A stretch of 34,637 nucleotides of DNA, from contig WQVI01000011.1 in the NCBI GenBank assembly GCA_009781625.1, positions 1 through 34,637 on the forward strand. The letters are read 5' to 3'. This DNA comes from Defluviitaleaceae bacterium (GTDB lineage: Bacteria > Bacillota > Clostridia > Lachnospirales > WRAX01). This document shows positions 7,843 through 14,728 of the stretch, one piece after another (position 1 is the first letter of the stretch; each line of letters opens with the position of its first letter). The notes under the pieces were generated by a model, which saw only the letters and a program-made list of their open reading frames with translations, did not search any database and was not told where the DNA came from. A program made the position numbers and the translations under genes.

Positions 7843-9324
7843 TTACGACCTGTGATGCAGCGGAATTCTTACAACAAAAGTGCTTCCTTCTTCTTCTTTG
7901 CTTGTTAGCTTGATGCTGCCTTTGTGAAGCAATATGGTTTTGTGGGTTATGGACAGCCCAAGGCCCGTGCCGCCTGTTTCTCTGTCACGCCCTTTATCCA
8001 CACGGAAAAAGCGGGTAAATATCTTTGCTTGGTTTTCCTCATTTATGCCTGTGCCGGTATCAGCCACGGTAACAAAGACATTTTTATGGTCTGCATCCAG
8101 CAAAATTTTTACATGGCCACCGGGGTTGTTATATTTTATGGCGTTTTCTACCAAATTAGACAAGGCAAGGCTTATTTTCATTTCGTCGGCCTCGATATTA
8201 ACCTGCCTAAGCTCTGCAAAATCTATGGAAATTTCTCTTTGGTTAGCCAGGGGCTTTAGCCTCTTAATAACTTCTTCCAGCATTTTGTTGAGGCTAAAGT
8301 TGCTTAAATTAAGCGGCAACTCTACCTCGTCCAAGCGCACCAGGGTAAGAAGTTCGTTTACAATATCTGTCATTCTATCTACTTCCGATGTGATGTCGGT
8401 TAAAAACTCTTTATAAACCTCGCCCTCTACATTTTCTTGGTGTATCAGGGATTCTGACAGCACCTTTATAGAGCTTAGCGGCGTTTTAAGCTCGTGAGAC
8501 ACATTAGAAACAAATTCTTGTCGCGCGGTTTCTACTCTGGCCAATTTGTCCGTCATATTGTTTATGGCCAAGCCTAATTGGCTAAATTCGTCCTTACCGC
8601 TCAAATTTACTCTCTCTTCAAGGTGGCCCCTTGAAATTTCCTTTGTAGCGTATAGGATGTGGCGCATGGGCCGCAGAAGCCATTGGGCAATAAGCATAAC
8701 AAATACCGCGACGGCAAAGCCAAGCAAGGCTATGAAGCCTATGGTAAGCCTGTTTATTTCGCTAAACAGTGCATCCAAGCCCGCAACACGATGGGTTACA
8801 ATTACGGCACCCACAACGATGTTTTCATTGTCAAAAATAGGTGCAATTTCTGTGATAAGGCGTCCATCATTTACAGTGCTGTGCTGCACGCCTTCAAGGG
8901 CTTGCATTATTCCGGGGCCGGCCACCGTGTTGCCGCCATACACCATCAAAGAATCAAAAAGCACCATGGCCATTGTGTCAACCACAATTATGCGCGCCTG
9001 ATGGCTTCTGCTGGACGCAAACATCTCCCGGTTTATTATGTCGCGTATTATGGGGTTGCTCATATAATCTGTATCGGTGGCCAAATGTGCTGTCTGGTTG
9101 GAAAGAAAGCGCATCTCTTGTGCCCTTTCTTCCATAAGATGGTCTTCCAAAATATTTACAATGTTGCCCCAAAGGATAAACATAGGAATTATGCTGACAA
9201 CAAGATATGACAAAAAGAGCCTCCAACGAAGGGTACGTAAGCCAAAAAGCAGCCTACGCGCACCTCTGACAAGCTTGATGGGTAGCTGTATGGCCTTTTT
9301 TTTGGTTAAACCGTCCGCTGTCAT
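7843..9324 (-). CDS. Sensor histidine kinase, WalK/PhoR type
   Basis: The 493 residues show a membrane helix at about 34-54, an extracellular region of about 140 residues, and a second helix at about 195-217. These are followed by a HAMP linker (LLRPMRHILYATKEI), HisKA with SNVSHELKTPLSSIKVL (phospho-His near residue 280) and HATPase_c with the N-box NLVENAIKYNNPGG, G1 VADTGTGI, F-box FTRFFRVDK and G2 GGTGLGLSI. It phosphorylates the OmpR-type regulator encoded just upstream. Unlike canonical WalK I see no clear PAS domain between HAMP and HisKA, so naming it walK is uncertain. The start follows AGCAGGT and the gene lies 12 bases after the regulator. Confidence 0.92.
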   Translation of the reverse strand: MTADGLTKKKAIQLPIKLVRGARRLLFGLRTLRWRLFLSYLVVSIIPMFILWGNIVNILEDHLMEERAQEMRFLSNQTAHLATDTDYMSNPIIRDIINREMFASSRSHQARIIVVDTMAMVLFDSLMVYGGNTVAGPGIMQALEGVQHSTVNDGRLITEIAPIFDNENIVVGAVIVTHRVAGLDALFSEINRLTIGFIALLGFAVAVFVMLIAQWLLRPMRHILYATKEISRGHLEERVNLSGKDEFSQLGLAINNMTDKLARVETARQEFVSNVSHELKTPLSSIKVLSESLIHQENVEGEVYKEFLTDITSEVDRMTDIVNELLTLVRLDEVELPLNLSNFSLNKMLEEVIKRLKPLANQREISIDFAELRQVNIEADEMKISLALSNLVENAIKYNNPGGHVKILLDADHKNVFVTVADTGTGINEENQAKIFTRFFRVDKGRDRETGGTGLGLSITHKTILLHKGSIKLTSKEEEGSTFVVRIPLHHRS

Positions 9325-9336
9325 GATAAATACCTG

Positions 9337-10026
9337 CTATTTGAAATAATATCCAACTCCCCATTTAGTATGGATGTATTTAGGGTCGCTTGGGGCATCC
9401 TCAATTTTCTCGCGCAACCTACGCACATGCACGTCCACTGTGCGCACATCGCCGGGATAATCGTAACCCCATACTGTGTTCAAAAGCTCTTCGCGGGTAT
9501 ACACTCTCTCGGCATTTTCTATCAAAAGCTCTAGCAAGTCAAATTCCTTGGCGGTGAGGTTAACCTCTTTGCCGGATATATTAACCCGGCGGCTATCTAC
9601 CTCTATTTCAAGGCCGCGCACGGTATGCACGCTTTTTTCAGCCTGACCCTTGCCGTTTTTCTTGCCAGACCTACGCAAAATAGCTTTTATGCGGGCCTTT
9701 AGCTCTAAAATATTAAAGGGCTTTGTGATATAATCGTCCGCGCCATATTCCAGGCCCATAATTTTGTCCATGTCTTCGCTTTTGGCCGTTAGCATTATGA
9801 TGGGTGTTGCGGAAAATTCCCTTATGCTTTGGCAAACTTCAAGGCCATCCAACTTTGGCAGCATGACATCAAGGATGATAAGGTCAAAACCGCCGGCGCG
9901 GGCCGTCTCCAAAGCCTCTTCGCCGTCATGGGCCACGGCAACCTCTATGCCATCTTGTTCCAGGCTAAATTTTATGCCTTTTACAATGTTTTTTTCGTCA
10001 TCGACAACCAAAATCCTATTCGCCAT
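9337..10026 (-). CDS. OmpR/WalR-family response regulator
   Basis: The 229 residues contain a receiver domain with the acidic pair D9-D10, phospho-acceptor D53 in LIILDVMLPK, the switch Thr in IIMLTAKSED and Lys in DDYITKPF. A winged-helix DNA-binding domain follows with LTAKEFDLLELL and the recognition-helix region GDVRTVDVHVRRLREKI. It is very close to WalR (YycF)/PhoP-like regulators. Being upstream of its kinase and between comEA and the GerMN gene, it probably shares the promoter at 10714-10742. GGAGAAG precedes ATG 10026. Confidence 0.93.
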   Translation of the reverse strand: MANRILVVDDEKNIVKGIKFSLEQDGIEVAVAHDGEEALETARAGGFDLIILDVMLPKLDGLEVCQSIREFSATPIIMLTAKSEDMDKIMGLEYGADDYITKPFNILELKARIKAILRRSGKKNGKGQAEKSVHTVRGLEIEVDSRRVNISGKEVNLTAKEFDLLELLIENAERVYTREELLNTVWGYDYPGDVRTVDVHVRRLREKIEDAPSDPKYIHTKWGVGYYFK

Positions 10027-10037
10027 GTTTTCTTCTC

Positions 10038-10691
10038 CTAATCCACAGTTATCCTGTCTCTCAAATTCTCAAAAGTTATATCGCCTATACCCCTTACATT
10101 TTTAATTTCCTCTATGGTGGCAAAGCCGCCGCGGGCTTCCCTGTGGCTTATTATATCGGCCGCCATAATGCGTCCTATGCCACTTAGGGTTTGCAGTTGC
10201 TCGCTTGTTGCTGTGTTTATGTTTACGCGGCCGTCAGATGCAATGCCTGCTGCGCCGCCGGATGCCGTAACCGCTGGCGGCGCATTGTCCGCAAGGCTAA
10301 AGATGATGATATGCTGTTCGTCAACAATTCTTGCGGCTAGGCTTATCGCGTTACGGTCTGCATATTGTGTCAAGCCACCTGCGGCCTCAACAACATTGTA
10401 TATGCGCGCACCTTCGTAAAAGGCAAAAAGGCCTGGGTTATAAACCTCGCCGCTTATAGAAACTTTTATAACTTGTGGCTCGGCTGGCTCTTCGTCTTGG
10501 GAATATCGGCCGCCCTCTGTGGCGTAGCCTCTAGTATCCACATCCATACCAACAAGCACCATGGGCGTGTTTCTTTGTTCGTTTATATACAGTGCCGCAA
10601 AGAGGGCAATTACGCCAATTGCGCCAAAAAACAGCAACTTCATTGTTAATGGCGACTTTATTTTTAGCTTTGTCCTTAGCTTCTCAAGCAT
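10038..10691 (-). CDS. comEA: ComEA DNA-binding competence protein
   Basis: The protein has 217 residues from ATG 10691, chosen because GGAGG lies 6 bases upstream and the promoter at 10714-10742 sits before it. One N-terminal membrane anchor (about residues 17-36) is followed by an acidic linker. Next is an SLBB domain (VIKVSISGEVYNPGLFAF..VVEAAGGLT) and, at the end, a helix-hairpin-helix DNA-binding domain (VNINTATSEQLQTLSGIGR..IEEIKNVRGIGDITFENLR). ComEA receives double-stranded DNA outside the membrane and passes it to ComEC. Having both comEA and comEC in one operon, but not adjacent, is notable; comEB is absent here. Confidence 0.92.
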   Translation of the reverse strand: MLEKLRTKLKIKSPLTMKLLFFGAIGVIALFAALYINEQRNTPMVLVGMDVDTRGYATEGGRYSQDEEPAEPQVIKVSISGEVYNPGLFAFYEGARIYNVVEAAGGLTQYADRNAISLAARIVDEQHIIIFSLADNAPPAVTASGGAAGIASDGRVNINTATSEQLQTLSGIGRIMAADIISHREARGGFATIEEIKNVRGIGDITFENLRDRITVD

Positions 10692-10713
10692 GGCCTGCCT
10701 CCTAATAGATAAG

Positions 10714-10742
10714 ATTATATCAAATTTCCAATTAAAATTCAA
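10714..10742 (-). promoter_or_regulatory. SigA-type promoter of the comEA operon
   Basis: On the minus strand the -35 is TTGAAT (10742-10737) and the -10 is a perfect TATAAT (10719-10714), with a 17-base spacer. The predicted start lies about 15 bases before the comEA Shine-Dalgarno site. It is the only strong promoter seen upstream of the 12-gene minus-strand run. Confidence 0.75.
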
Positions 10743-10753
10743 CCCGTGGTTTG

Positions 10754-10782
10754 TTGAAATTCCCCGTTCAATATGATACACT
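10754..10782 (+). promoter_or_regulatory. Candidate promoter of the MFS gene
   Basis: TTGAAA (10754-10759), a 17-base spacer and TACACT (10777-10782) precede the MFS gene and its GGAGG site. The -10 match is weak. It lies back to back with the comEA promoter, so the two transcription units diverge from about 40 bases. Confidence 0.4.
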
Positions 10783-10813
10783 ATAGCAGGTGTCGCAAAA
10801 TTTGGAGGTTTTA

Positions 10814-12064
10814 ATGTCTCGAAATAAAGTTAGTTTCTATCTTATTGTCATAAGCCAGGGCATTGGTCTTATAGGTGCCGCAGTTTTGCGCTTTGCCATA
10901 TCGTTGCATGTGCTGGATTTAACAGGATCCGCCGAAATTTTCGCCACGATGGTAGCCGTTTCCTTTTTGCCGCTTATTGTGTTTACGCCTCTGGGTGGTG
11001 CCATTGCCGATAGATTTTCCAAAAAAATGATGTTGGTTATATGCGACAGTGCAAATACGCTTTTGGTGGGCCTTTTGGCCATCATGCTTTTTGGCGGCAC
11101 ACAATCTGTTTTGATGCTTGGTGCCACAATAACACTACTTACCCTAATTTCTGCTTTCTATCACCCGACAGTAACAGCCAGCCTGCCAGCCATTTTGGAA
11201 AAGGATGAGCTTGTAAGCGCAAATGGCCTTGTGCAGGGCATAAGGTCTATATCAATATTGGCAGCGCCCATGCTGGCGGCATTTTTGTTCGGAACCATAG
11301 GCGTCGAAAGTCTTGTTGGTCTTTGCGCCGCAATATTTTTGTTTTCGGCCCTAATAAACATCTTTATCAAAATTCCTTTTAAGGCCCAAGAAGCCGAAAG
11401 AGGCATCGTAGCTGCAATTGCAGGCGATTTAAGGGAAGGATTTTTATATATAACCAAAGAAAATCGCTTGCTTTTGAAAGTGTCACTGATATTTACCGGC
11501 GTGTTGTTTTTTCATCAAGCCATGCTGTCTATTACATACCCATATATGGTGAGAGTGACACTTGGCCTAAGCGAGTTTCATTTTGGCGCGGGTAACGCCG
11601 CCATAGGAGCTGCCACGCTGATAGGCAGCCTTGTGTCAGGCAAACTAAGAAAATATTTGCAAATACATCATATGCCCATTTATGTAGCCATTATCGGCTT
11701 AGCAACCATACCCATAACCCTTTCGGCGGCACTTTCCGTAGGGAACGCAATTATCCCATATCTTCTGCTGGTTGTGGGCTTTATGACAATAATGTTTTGT
11801 TTTACCCTAACCAATATAATGATTTTGTCATACGTACAAACTAATGTGCCGATGCATATAGTGGGCAAGGTTATGGCCCTGACAATGACCATAGCCAACG
11901 CATCAGCACCCGCTGGTCAATTTGTAATGGGCTTTCTGATTGAAGGTTTAGCGTATTGGCAATTTGCCCTTTATGCAGGCATAGCCTTGGTGACATTGGG
12001 CCTGGCAATAATGGCGAAAAGGCTGCTGTCAATTAAATCAGCAGCACTAATTGAAAATGAATAG
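10814..12064 (+). CDS. MFS transporter (macrolide-efflux-like, MFS_3)
   Basis: The protein has 416 residues with about 12 membrane helices. The loop-2 motif is present as GGAIADRFSKKMMLV (around residues 60-75), typical of the MFS. Overall resemblance is to the MFS_3/Mef group of drug-efflux proton antiporters. ATG 10814 follows GGAGG with 5 bases of spacing; the upstream GTG at 10790 has no site. It is a single-gene unit, divergent from comEA and ended by the terminator at 12066-12100. The substrate cannot be inferred. Confidence 0.85.
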   Translation: MSRNKVSFYLIVISQGIGLIGAAVLRFAISLHVLDLTGSAEIFATMVAVSFLPLIVFTPLGGAIADRFSKKMMLVICDSANTLLVGLLAIMLFGGTQSVLMLGATITLLTLISAFYHPTVTASLPAILEKDELVSANGLVQGIRSISILAAPMLAAFLFGTIGVESLVGLCAAIFLFSALINIFIKIPFKAQEAERGIVAAIAGDLREGFLYITKENRLLLKVSLIFTGVLFFHQAMLSITYPYMVRVTLGLSEFHFGAGNAAIGAATLIGSLVSGKLRKYLQIHHMPIYVAIIGLATIPITLSAALSVGNAIIPYLLLVVGFMTIMFCFTLTNIMILSYVQTNVPMHIVGKVMALTMTIANASAPAGQFVMGFLIEGLAYWQFALYAGIALVTLGLAIMAKRLLSIKSAALIENE

Positions 12065-12065
12065 A

Positions 12066-12100
12066 AAAACAAAACAACCCCATTGTCGGGGTTGTTTTTC
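12066..12100. terminator. Bidirectional terminator between the MFS gene and rpmA
   Basis: AAAACAACCCC (12071-12081) pairs perfectly with GGGGTTGTTTT (12088-12098) around a 6-base loop. T-runs occur on both strands. It starts two bases after the MFS stop and ends 7 bases from the rpmA stop, so it serves both convergent transcripts. Confidence 0.9.
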
Positions 12101-12106
12101 TATAAT

Positions 12107-12400
12107 CTATTGCGCTTGTGCTACAACAGGATACACAGAAACTTTCTTTTTGTCTCTGCCCATGCGCTCGTAACGCACGCGGCCATCTACCAACGCAAAG
12201 AGGTTGTCATTGTTGCCGCGGCCTACATTGTTGCCGGGATGTATTTTTGTGCCGCGCTGTGTGTACAGGATGTTGCCCGCACGCACAATTTGGCCATCGG
12301 CGCGCTTTGCGCCTAATCTTTTAGATTGAGATTCGCGACCGTTTCTTGAAGAGCCAACGCCCTTTTTGCTGGCAAAAAATTGCAAATTCATTTTCAACAT
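12107..12400 (-). CDS. rpmA: 50S ribosomal protein bL27 with cleavable N-terminal extension
   Basis: The protein has 97 residues beginning [14 protein letters not shown], then [15 protein letters not shown] and [17 protein letters not shown], the bL27 signature. The first nine residues (to FF) form the Firmicutes-specific extension removed by the protease Prp before assembly; the mature N-terminus contacts the peptidyl transferase centre. ATG 12400 follows GAGGTG by 6 bases; a GTG three codons earlier overlaps that site. It is the last gene of rplU-prp-rpmA. Confidence 0.96.
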   Translation of the reverse strand: MLKMNLQFFASKKGVGSSRNGRESQSKRLGAKRADGQIVRAGNILYTQRGTKIHPGNNVGRGNNDNLFALVDGRVRYERMGRDKKKVSVYPVVAQAQ

Positions 12401-12416
12401 AATATGCACCTCGCTA

Positions 12417-12734
12417 TCAACTATTAATTATGTTAATTTGGATATCATCACCGTAGCTTTCCTCAATAAGCCTTAAACCGAAAACCATATTGTCAATTAT
12501 CAAATTTGCAGCATGGTTTCGTGTGCCGCGCTTTATGTCACCCACCTCAAAGTCAATATAACCAGTATCCCCGTGTTTTTCAACTACATCCAAGTTAAAT
12601 TGACTTTGGATGAAATTGGCACAAGTGATAACAAGGGCGGAAACGCCGGCGCAAACAATTTCTTGTCCGTGGCTTAACACCTTAAAGCGATATATATCCC
12701 GATTTTTGTTGTAATATAGAAATACCTTTATCAT
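12417..12734 (-). CDS. prp: Ribosomal-processing cysteine protease Prp with an altered active-site loop
   Basis: This 105-residue protein lies between rplU and rpmA, the canonical place for prp. The catalytic cysteine is C28 in [10 protein letters not shown], and [12 protein letters not shown] and GYIDFEVGD match later family segments. Prp removes the bL27 N-terminal extension. Family members usually have a GHA motif with the catalytic His about 12 residues before Cys. Here that loop seems to be deleted: [12 protein letters not shown] leaves only H22, six residues before C28. Either H22 substitutes or activity is changed. The start is ATG 12734, 6 bases after the rplU stop, with a weak ribosome site that suggests coupling. 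Confidence 0.85.
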   Translation of the reverse strand: MIKVFLYYNKNRDIYRFKVLSHGQEIVCAGVSALVITCANFIQSQFNLDVVEKHGDTGYIDFEVGDIKRGTRNHAANLIIDNMVFGLRLIEESYGDDIQINIINS

Positions 12735-12740
12735 TTCATT

Positions 12741-13052
12741 TTAACCGTTTATGGCCTCGATACGAAGGCTTGTAAAGGGCTGCCTGTGGCCTTTTTTCTT
12801 CTGATATCCCTTTTTGGCCTTATATTTGAAAACTATAACCTTCTTTTCCTTGCCTTGTGCCAGCACAGAGGCCGTTACTGTGGCGCCATTTACATATGGT
12901 GCGCCAACTTTTGGGGCGTCTCCGCCGGATACCAGCAGCACTTTGTCAAAAGTTATGCTTTCTTCCGGTGCGGCCTCAAGCTTTTCAACTTTGATGACAT
13001 CGCCCGCTTTTACGTTATACTGCTTTCCGCCTGTTTCAATAATTGCGTACAT
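12741..13052 (-). CDS. rplU: 50S ribosomal protein bL21
   Basis: The protein has 103 residues from ATG 13052, beginning [18 protein letters not shown] and ending with the [16 protein letters not shown] signature of bL21. The upstream in-frame ATG at 13070 overlaps the GAAGG site and is not used. It is the first gene of rplU-prp-rpmA, behind a perfect promoter and a structured leader. Confidence 0.96.
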   Translation of the reverse strand: MYAIIETGGKQYNVKAGDVIKVEKLEAAPEESITFDKVLLVSGGDAPKVGAPYVNGATVTASVLAQGKEKKVIVFKYKAKKGYQKKKGHRQPFTSLRIEAING

Positions 13053-13137
13053 TTTTCTACCTTCTTTCAATTATACTCGCCGATAGCAGGCTCTGCATCA
13101 TGCAGATTATGGCCTTTATCGAGCGGCTGTTACACGA
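13053..13137 (-). ncRNA. Structured rplU leader, probable L21 leader
   Basis: The transcribed region upstream of rplU contains a nested hairpin: CGATA-AGGC pairs with GCCT-TATCG, closing an inner CTGCAT/ATGCAG stem, flanked by AACAGCCG and GGCGAGT. Firmicutes rplU operons commonly have such an L21 leader thought to allow feedback by L21. Assignment is by position and fold; a covariance-model scan would settle it. Confidence 0.6.
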
Positions 13138-13143
13138 AAAGTC

Positions 13144-13172
13144 ATTATATCATTTTACTCTTTATTTGTCAA
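13144..13172 (-). promoter_or_regulatory. Consensus promoter of rplU-prp-rpmA, embedded in the upstream gene
   Basis: On the minus strand the -35 is TTGACA (13172-13167), the spacer 17 bases and the -10 TATAAT (13149-13144), a perfect sigma-A promoter. The -35 box overlaps codons for L-T in the last residues of the membrane-protein gene 13155-13625, and the -10 lies just past its stop. Upstream transcription is thus not separated from rplU by a terminator. Confidence 0.88.
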
Positions 13173-13625
13173 GAAAACTTTTTGTGACAACACAGCGTAG
13201 CAAACCTGCTGTGCGTTTTTGCCATCAATTCTAAAGGCAACGGTTTTGTTATAGGGTGCGCCCAAGGTAATTTTTAGCACTGCCTTGTCGGTTGCTTCGG
13301 CAGCTATTATCTGATAATACTCAATACGCGTAGGTTTCTTTGCAAATATCCATTTGGCCATTAGATGGTCTTCATAGACATAAAGACTTGTTGCGGTTCC
13401 TTTGCCAAATATAATGCCAATTACCAAGAAAAACGCGCCAAGCACAATAAGCACTATCGGAAAAGTGTCAGTGTATCCCAGGCCTAGCTGGTGGTTTTCA
13501 AAGATAAGCAGCGTGCCAATTGCCATAAGCATTATGCCGCATACGATATTGGCCACAAGGGCAAACCTTGCGGCTTTTTTGCCTTGTGCTGATGCCAAAA
13601 GCTTGCTTTCTCCTGGGTTGTTCAT
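13155..13625 (-). CDS. Two-helix membrane protein, paralogue of 13666-14265
   Basis: The protein has 156 residues from ATG 13625, which follows AGGAG by 9 bases. The N-terminus has GESKLLASA, then two membrane helices (about 22-43 and 57-77), then a soluble domain starting SLYVYEDHLMAKWIF that resembles bacterial PH-like membrane proteins. The neighbour upstream shows the same order: NKLLASAK, two helices, SIHVYESHVTFKWARL. The two are diverged tandem duplicates. The gene is preceded by a copied dut 3' end (13630-13680). Its own last codons carry the rplU -35 box. The function is unknown. Confidence 0.75.
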   Translation of the reverse strand: MNNPGESKLLASAQGKKAARFALVANIVCGIMLMAIGTLLIFENHQLGLGYTDTFPIVLIVLGAFFLVIGIIFGKGTATSLYVYEDHLMAKWIFAKKPTRIEYYQIIAAEATDKAVLKITLGAPYNKTVAFRIDGKNAQQVCYAVLSQKVFLTNKE

Positions 13626-13629
13626 AATA

Positions 13630-13680
13630 TCACACTCCTGTAGAGCCAAATCCGCCTTCGCCGCGTTAGCTTTCGGGCAG
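13630..13680 (-). pseudogene. Fossil copy of the dut 3' end
   Basis: Read on the minus strand in one frame this stretch encodes LPES-stop-RGEGGFGSTGV-stop. The true dut ends LSETQRGEGGFGSTGM-stop. The copy has lost its CAG codon to TAA, and that TAA now ends the gene 13666-14265. It marks the junction of a tandem duplication that carried the dut tail together with the following membrane-protein gene. Confidence 0.85.
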
Positions 13681-14265
13681 ATGGTCTGTTTGCATGAAAT
13701 TCATGCGCTCCAAAATCAAATCTCTCATCTTCGCTGCCTTCTTCTTGTTAAATTTTGTCATCGGCCCGCCTATTATGTATGTGATTTCTTCTGGGATGCC
13801 TTTAGAATTGTGCAGCTTGATATCCAGTGTTTTAACCCAGAAAAAAAGAATAGCAACCAGCATACCGATAAGCCCATTGCGTGCAAAAGAATCAGAGCCG
13901 GACCATAACCTGCCTATTTCTATGCTTTCAATCTGGCTGTATTCGACTTCAAGCGCCTTTCTAAGGCGAGCCCATTTAAATGTAACATGACTTTCGTATA
14001 CATGAATACTAACTTGCGAAATGAGCAAAAACAGCGGCACAAGAACTATTACTGCGCCGGAAGCAATAAGAAAAATCAGTCCATCTTCATCTGCTAATAT
14101 GCGGTCAAGCGCATTGCCGTCATAATTCAGAAAACTGTTAAAATCACCAAAAATTATTAATACAGTTACGATGGGTATTGCGAGCCCTATAAGAGCCATA
14201 AATGTACAAAGCCACTTTATGACAGGGTTGCAATATTTCGCAGAAGCCAACAGTTTGTTCTCCAT
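13666..14265 (-). CDS. Two-helix membrane protein, paralogue of 13155-13625
   Basis: The protein has 199 residues from ATG 14265, with AAAGGATG upstream. MENKLLASAKYC is followed by membrane helices (about 13-38 and 58-80) and a PH-like cytoplasmic region starting SIHVYESHVTFKWARL, with a probable third helix near 130-145. It ends in LPES; these four residues and the stop are encoded by the copied dut tail, so its C-terminus was set by the duplication breakpoint. It follows dut by 22 bases and is probably co-transcribed with pnp-dut. The function is unknown. Confidence 0.75.
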   Translation of the reverse strand: MENKLLASAKYCNPVIKWLCTFMALIGLAIPIVTVLIIFGDFNSFLNYDGNALDRILADEDGLIFLIASGAVIVLVPLFLLISQVSIHVYESHVTFKWARLRKALEVEYSQIESIEIGRLWSGSDSFARNGLIGMLVAILFFWVKTLDIKLHNSKGIPEEITYIIGGPMTKFNKKKAAKMRDLILERMNFMQTDHLPES

Positions 14266-14287
14266 AAACAAACCATCCTTTCGAGAA

Positions 14288-14728
14288 TTACATTCCGGTA
14301 GACCCAAAGCCGCCCTCGCCGCGCTGGGTTTCGGATAGGTTTTCTACTTGCTCAAATTCTATGCGTTCCACCTTATTTATTACCATTTGAGCAATTCTGT
14401 CGCCTCTGTTTATCGTAAAGTCCTCATCACTGTGGTTTATTAGCAGAACGTTTATTTCGCCGCGATAGTCCGCATCAATTGTTCCCGGTGCATTGGGCAT
14501 GGATATGCCGTGCTTTAGGCCAAGGCCGCTTCGGGGGCGTATTTGCGCCTCAAAGCCTATAGGCATGGCCATTTTAAAGCCACAGGGTACAGTAGCCCTC
14601 TGGCGCGGCCGTAAAACCATTTCGCTTTGCACATGGGCATATAAATCCATCCCTGCCGCGCCATCAGTCATATACTGTGGCAACGGCAGGTCTTTAGCTT
14701 CATCTAATTGTTGAATATAAAATCCCAT
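14288..14728 (-). CDS. dut: dUTP diphosphatase (dUTPase)
   Basis: This 146-residue trimeric dUTPase has all five motifs: GAAGMDLYA (1), RPRSGLGLKHG (2), NAPGTIDADYRGEI (3, with the catalytic Asp), GDRIAQMVI (4) and RGEGGFGSTG (5, the C-terminal arm closing over the active site). It hydrolyses dUTP to dUMP and diphosphate, keeping uracil out of DNA. The start ATG shares its A with the pnp stop as TAATG, so translation is coupled to pnp. Its 3' end has been duplicated downstream (13630-13680). Confidence 0.95.
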   Translation of the reverse strand: MGFYIQQLDEAKDLPLPQYMTDGAAGMDLYAHVQSEMVLRPRQRATVPCGFKMAMPIGFEAQIRPRSGLGLKHGISMPNAPGTIDADYRGEINVLLINHSDEDFTINRGDRIAQMVINKVERIEFEQVENLSETQRGEGGFGSTGM

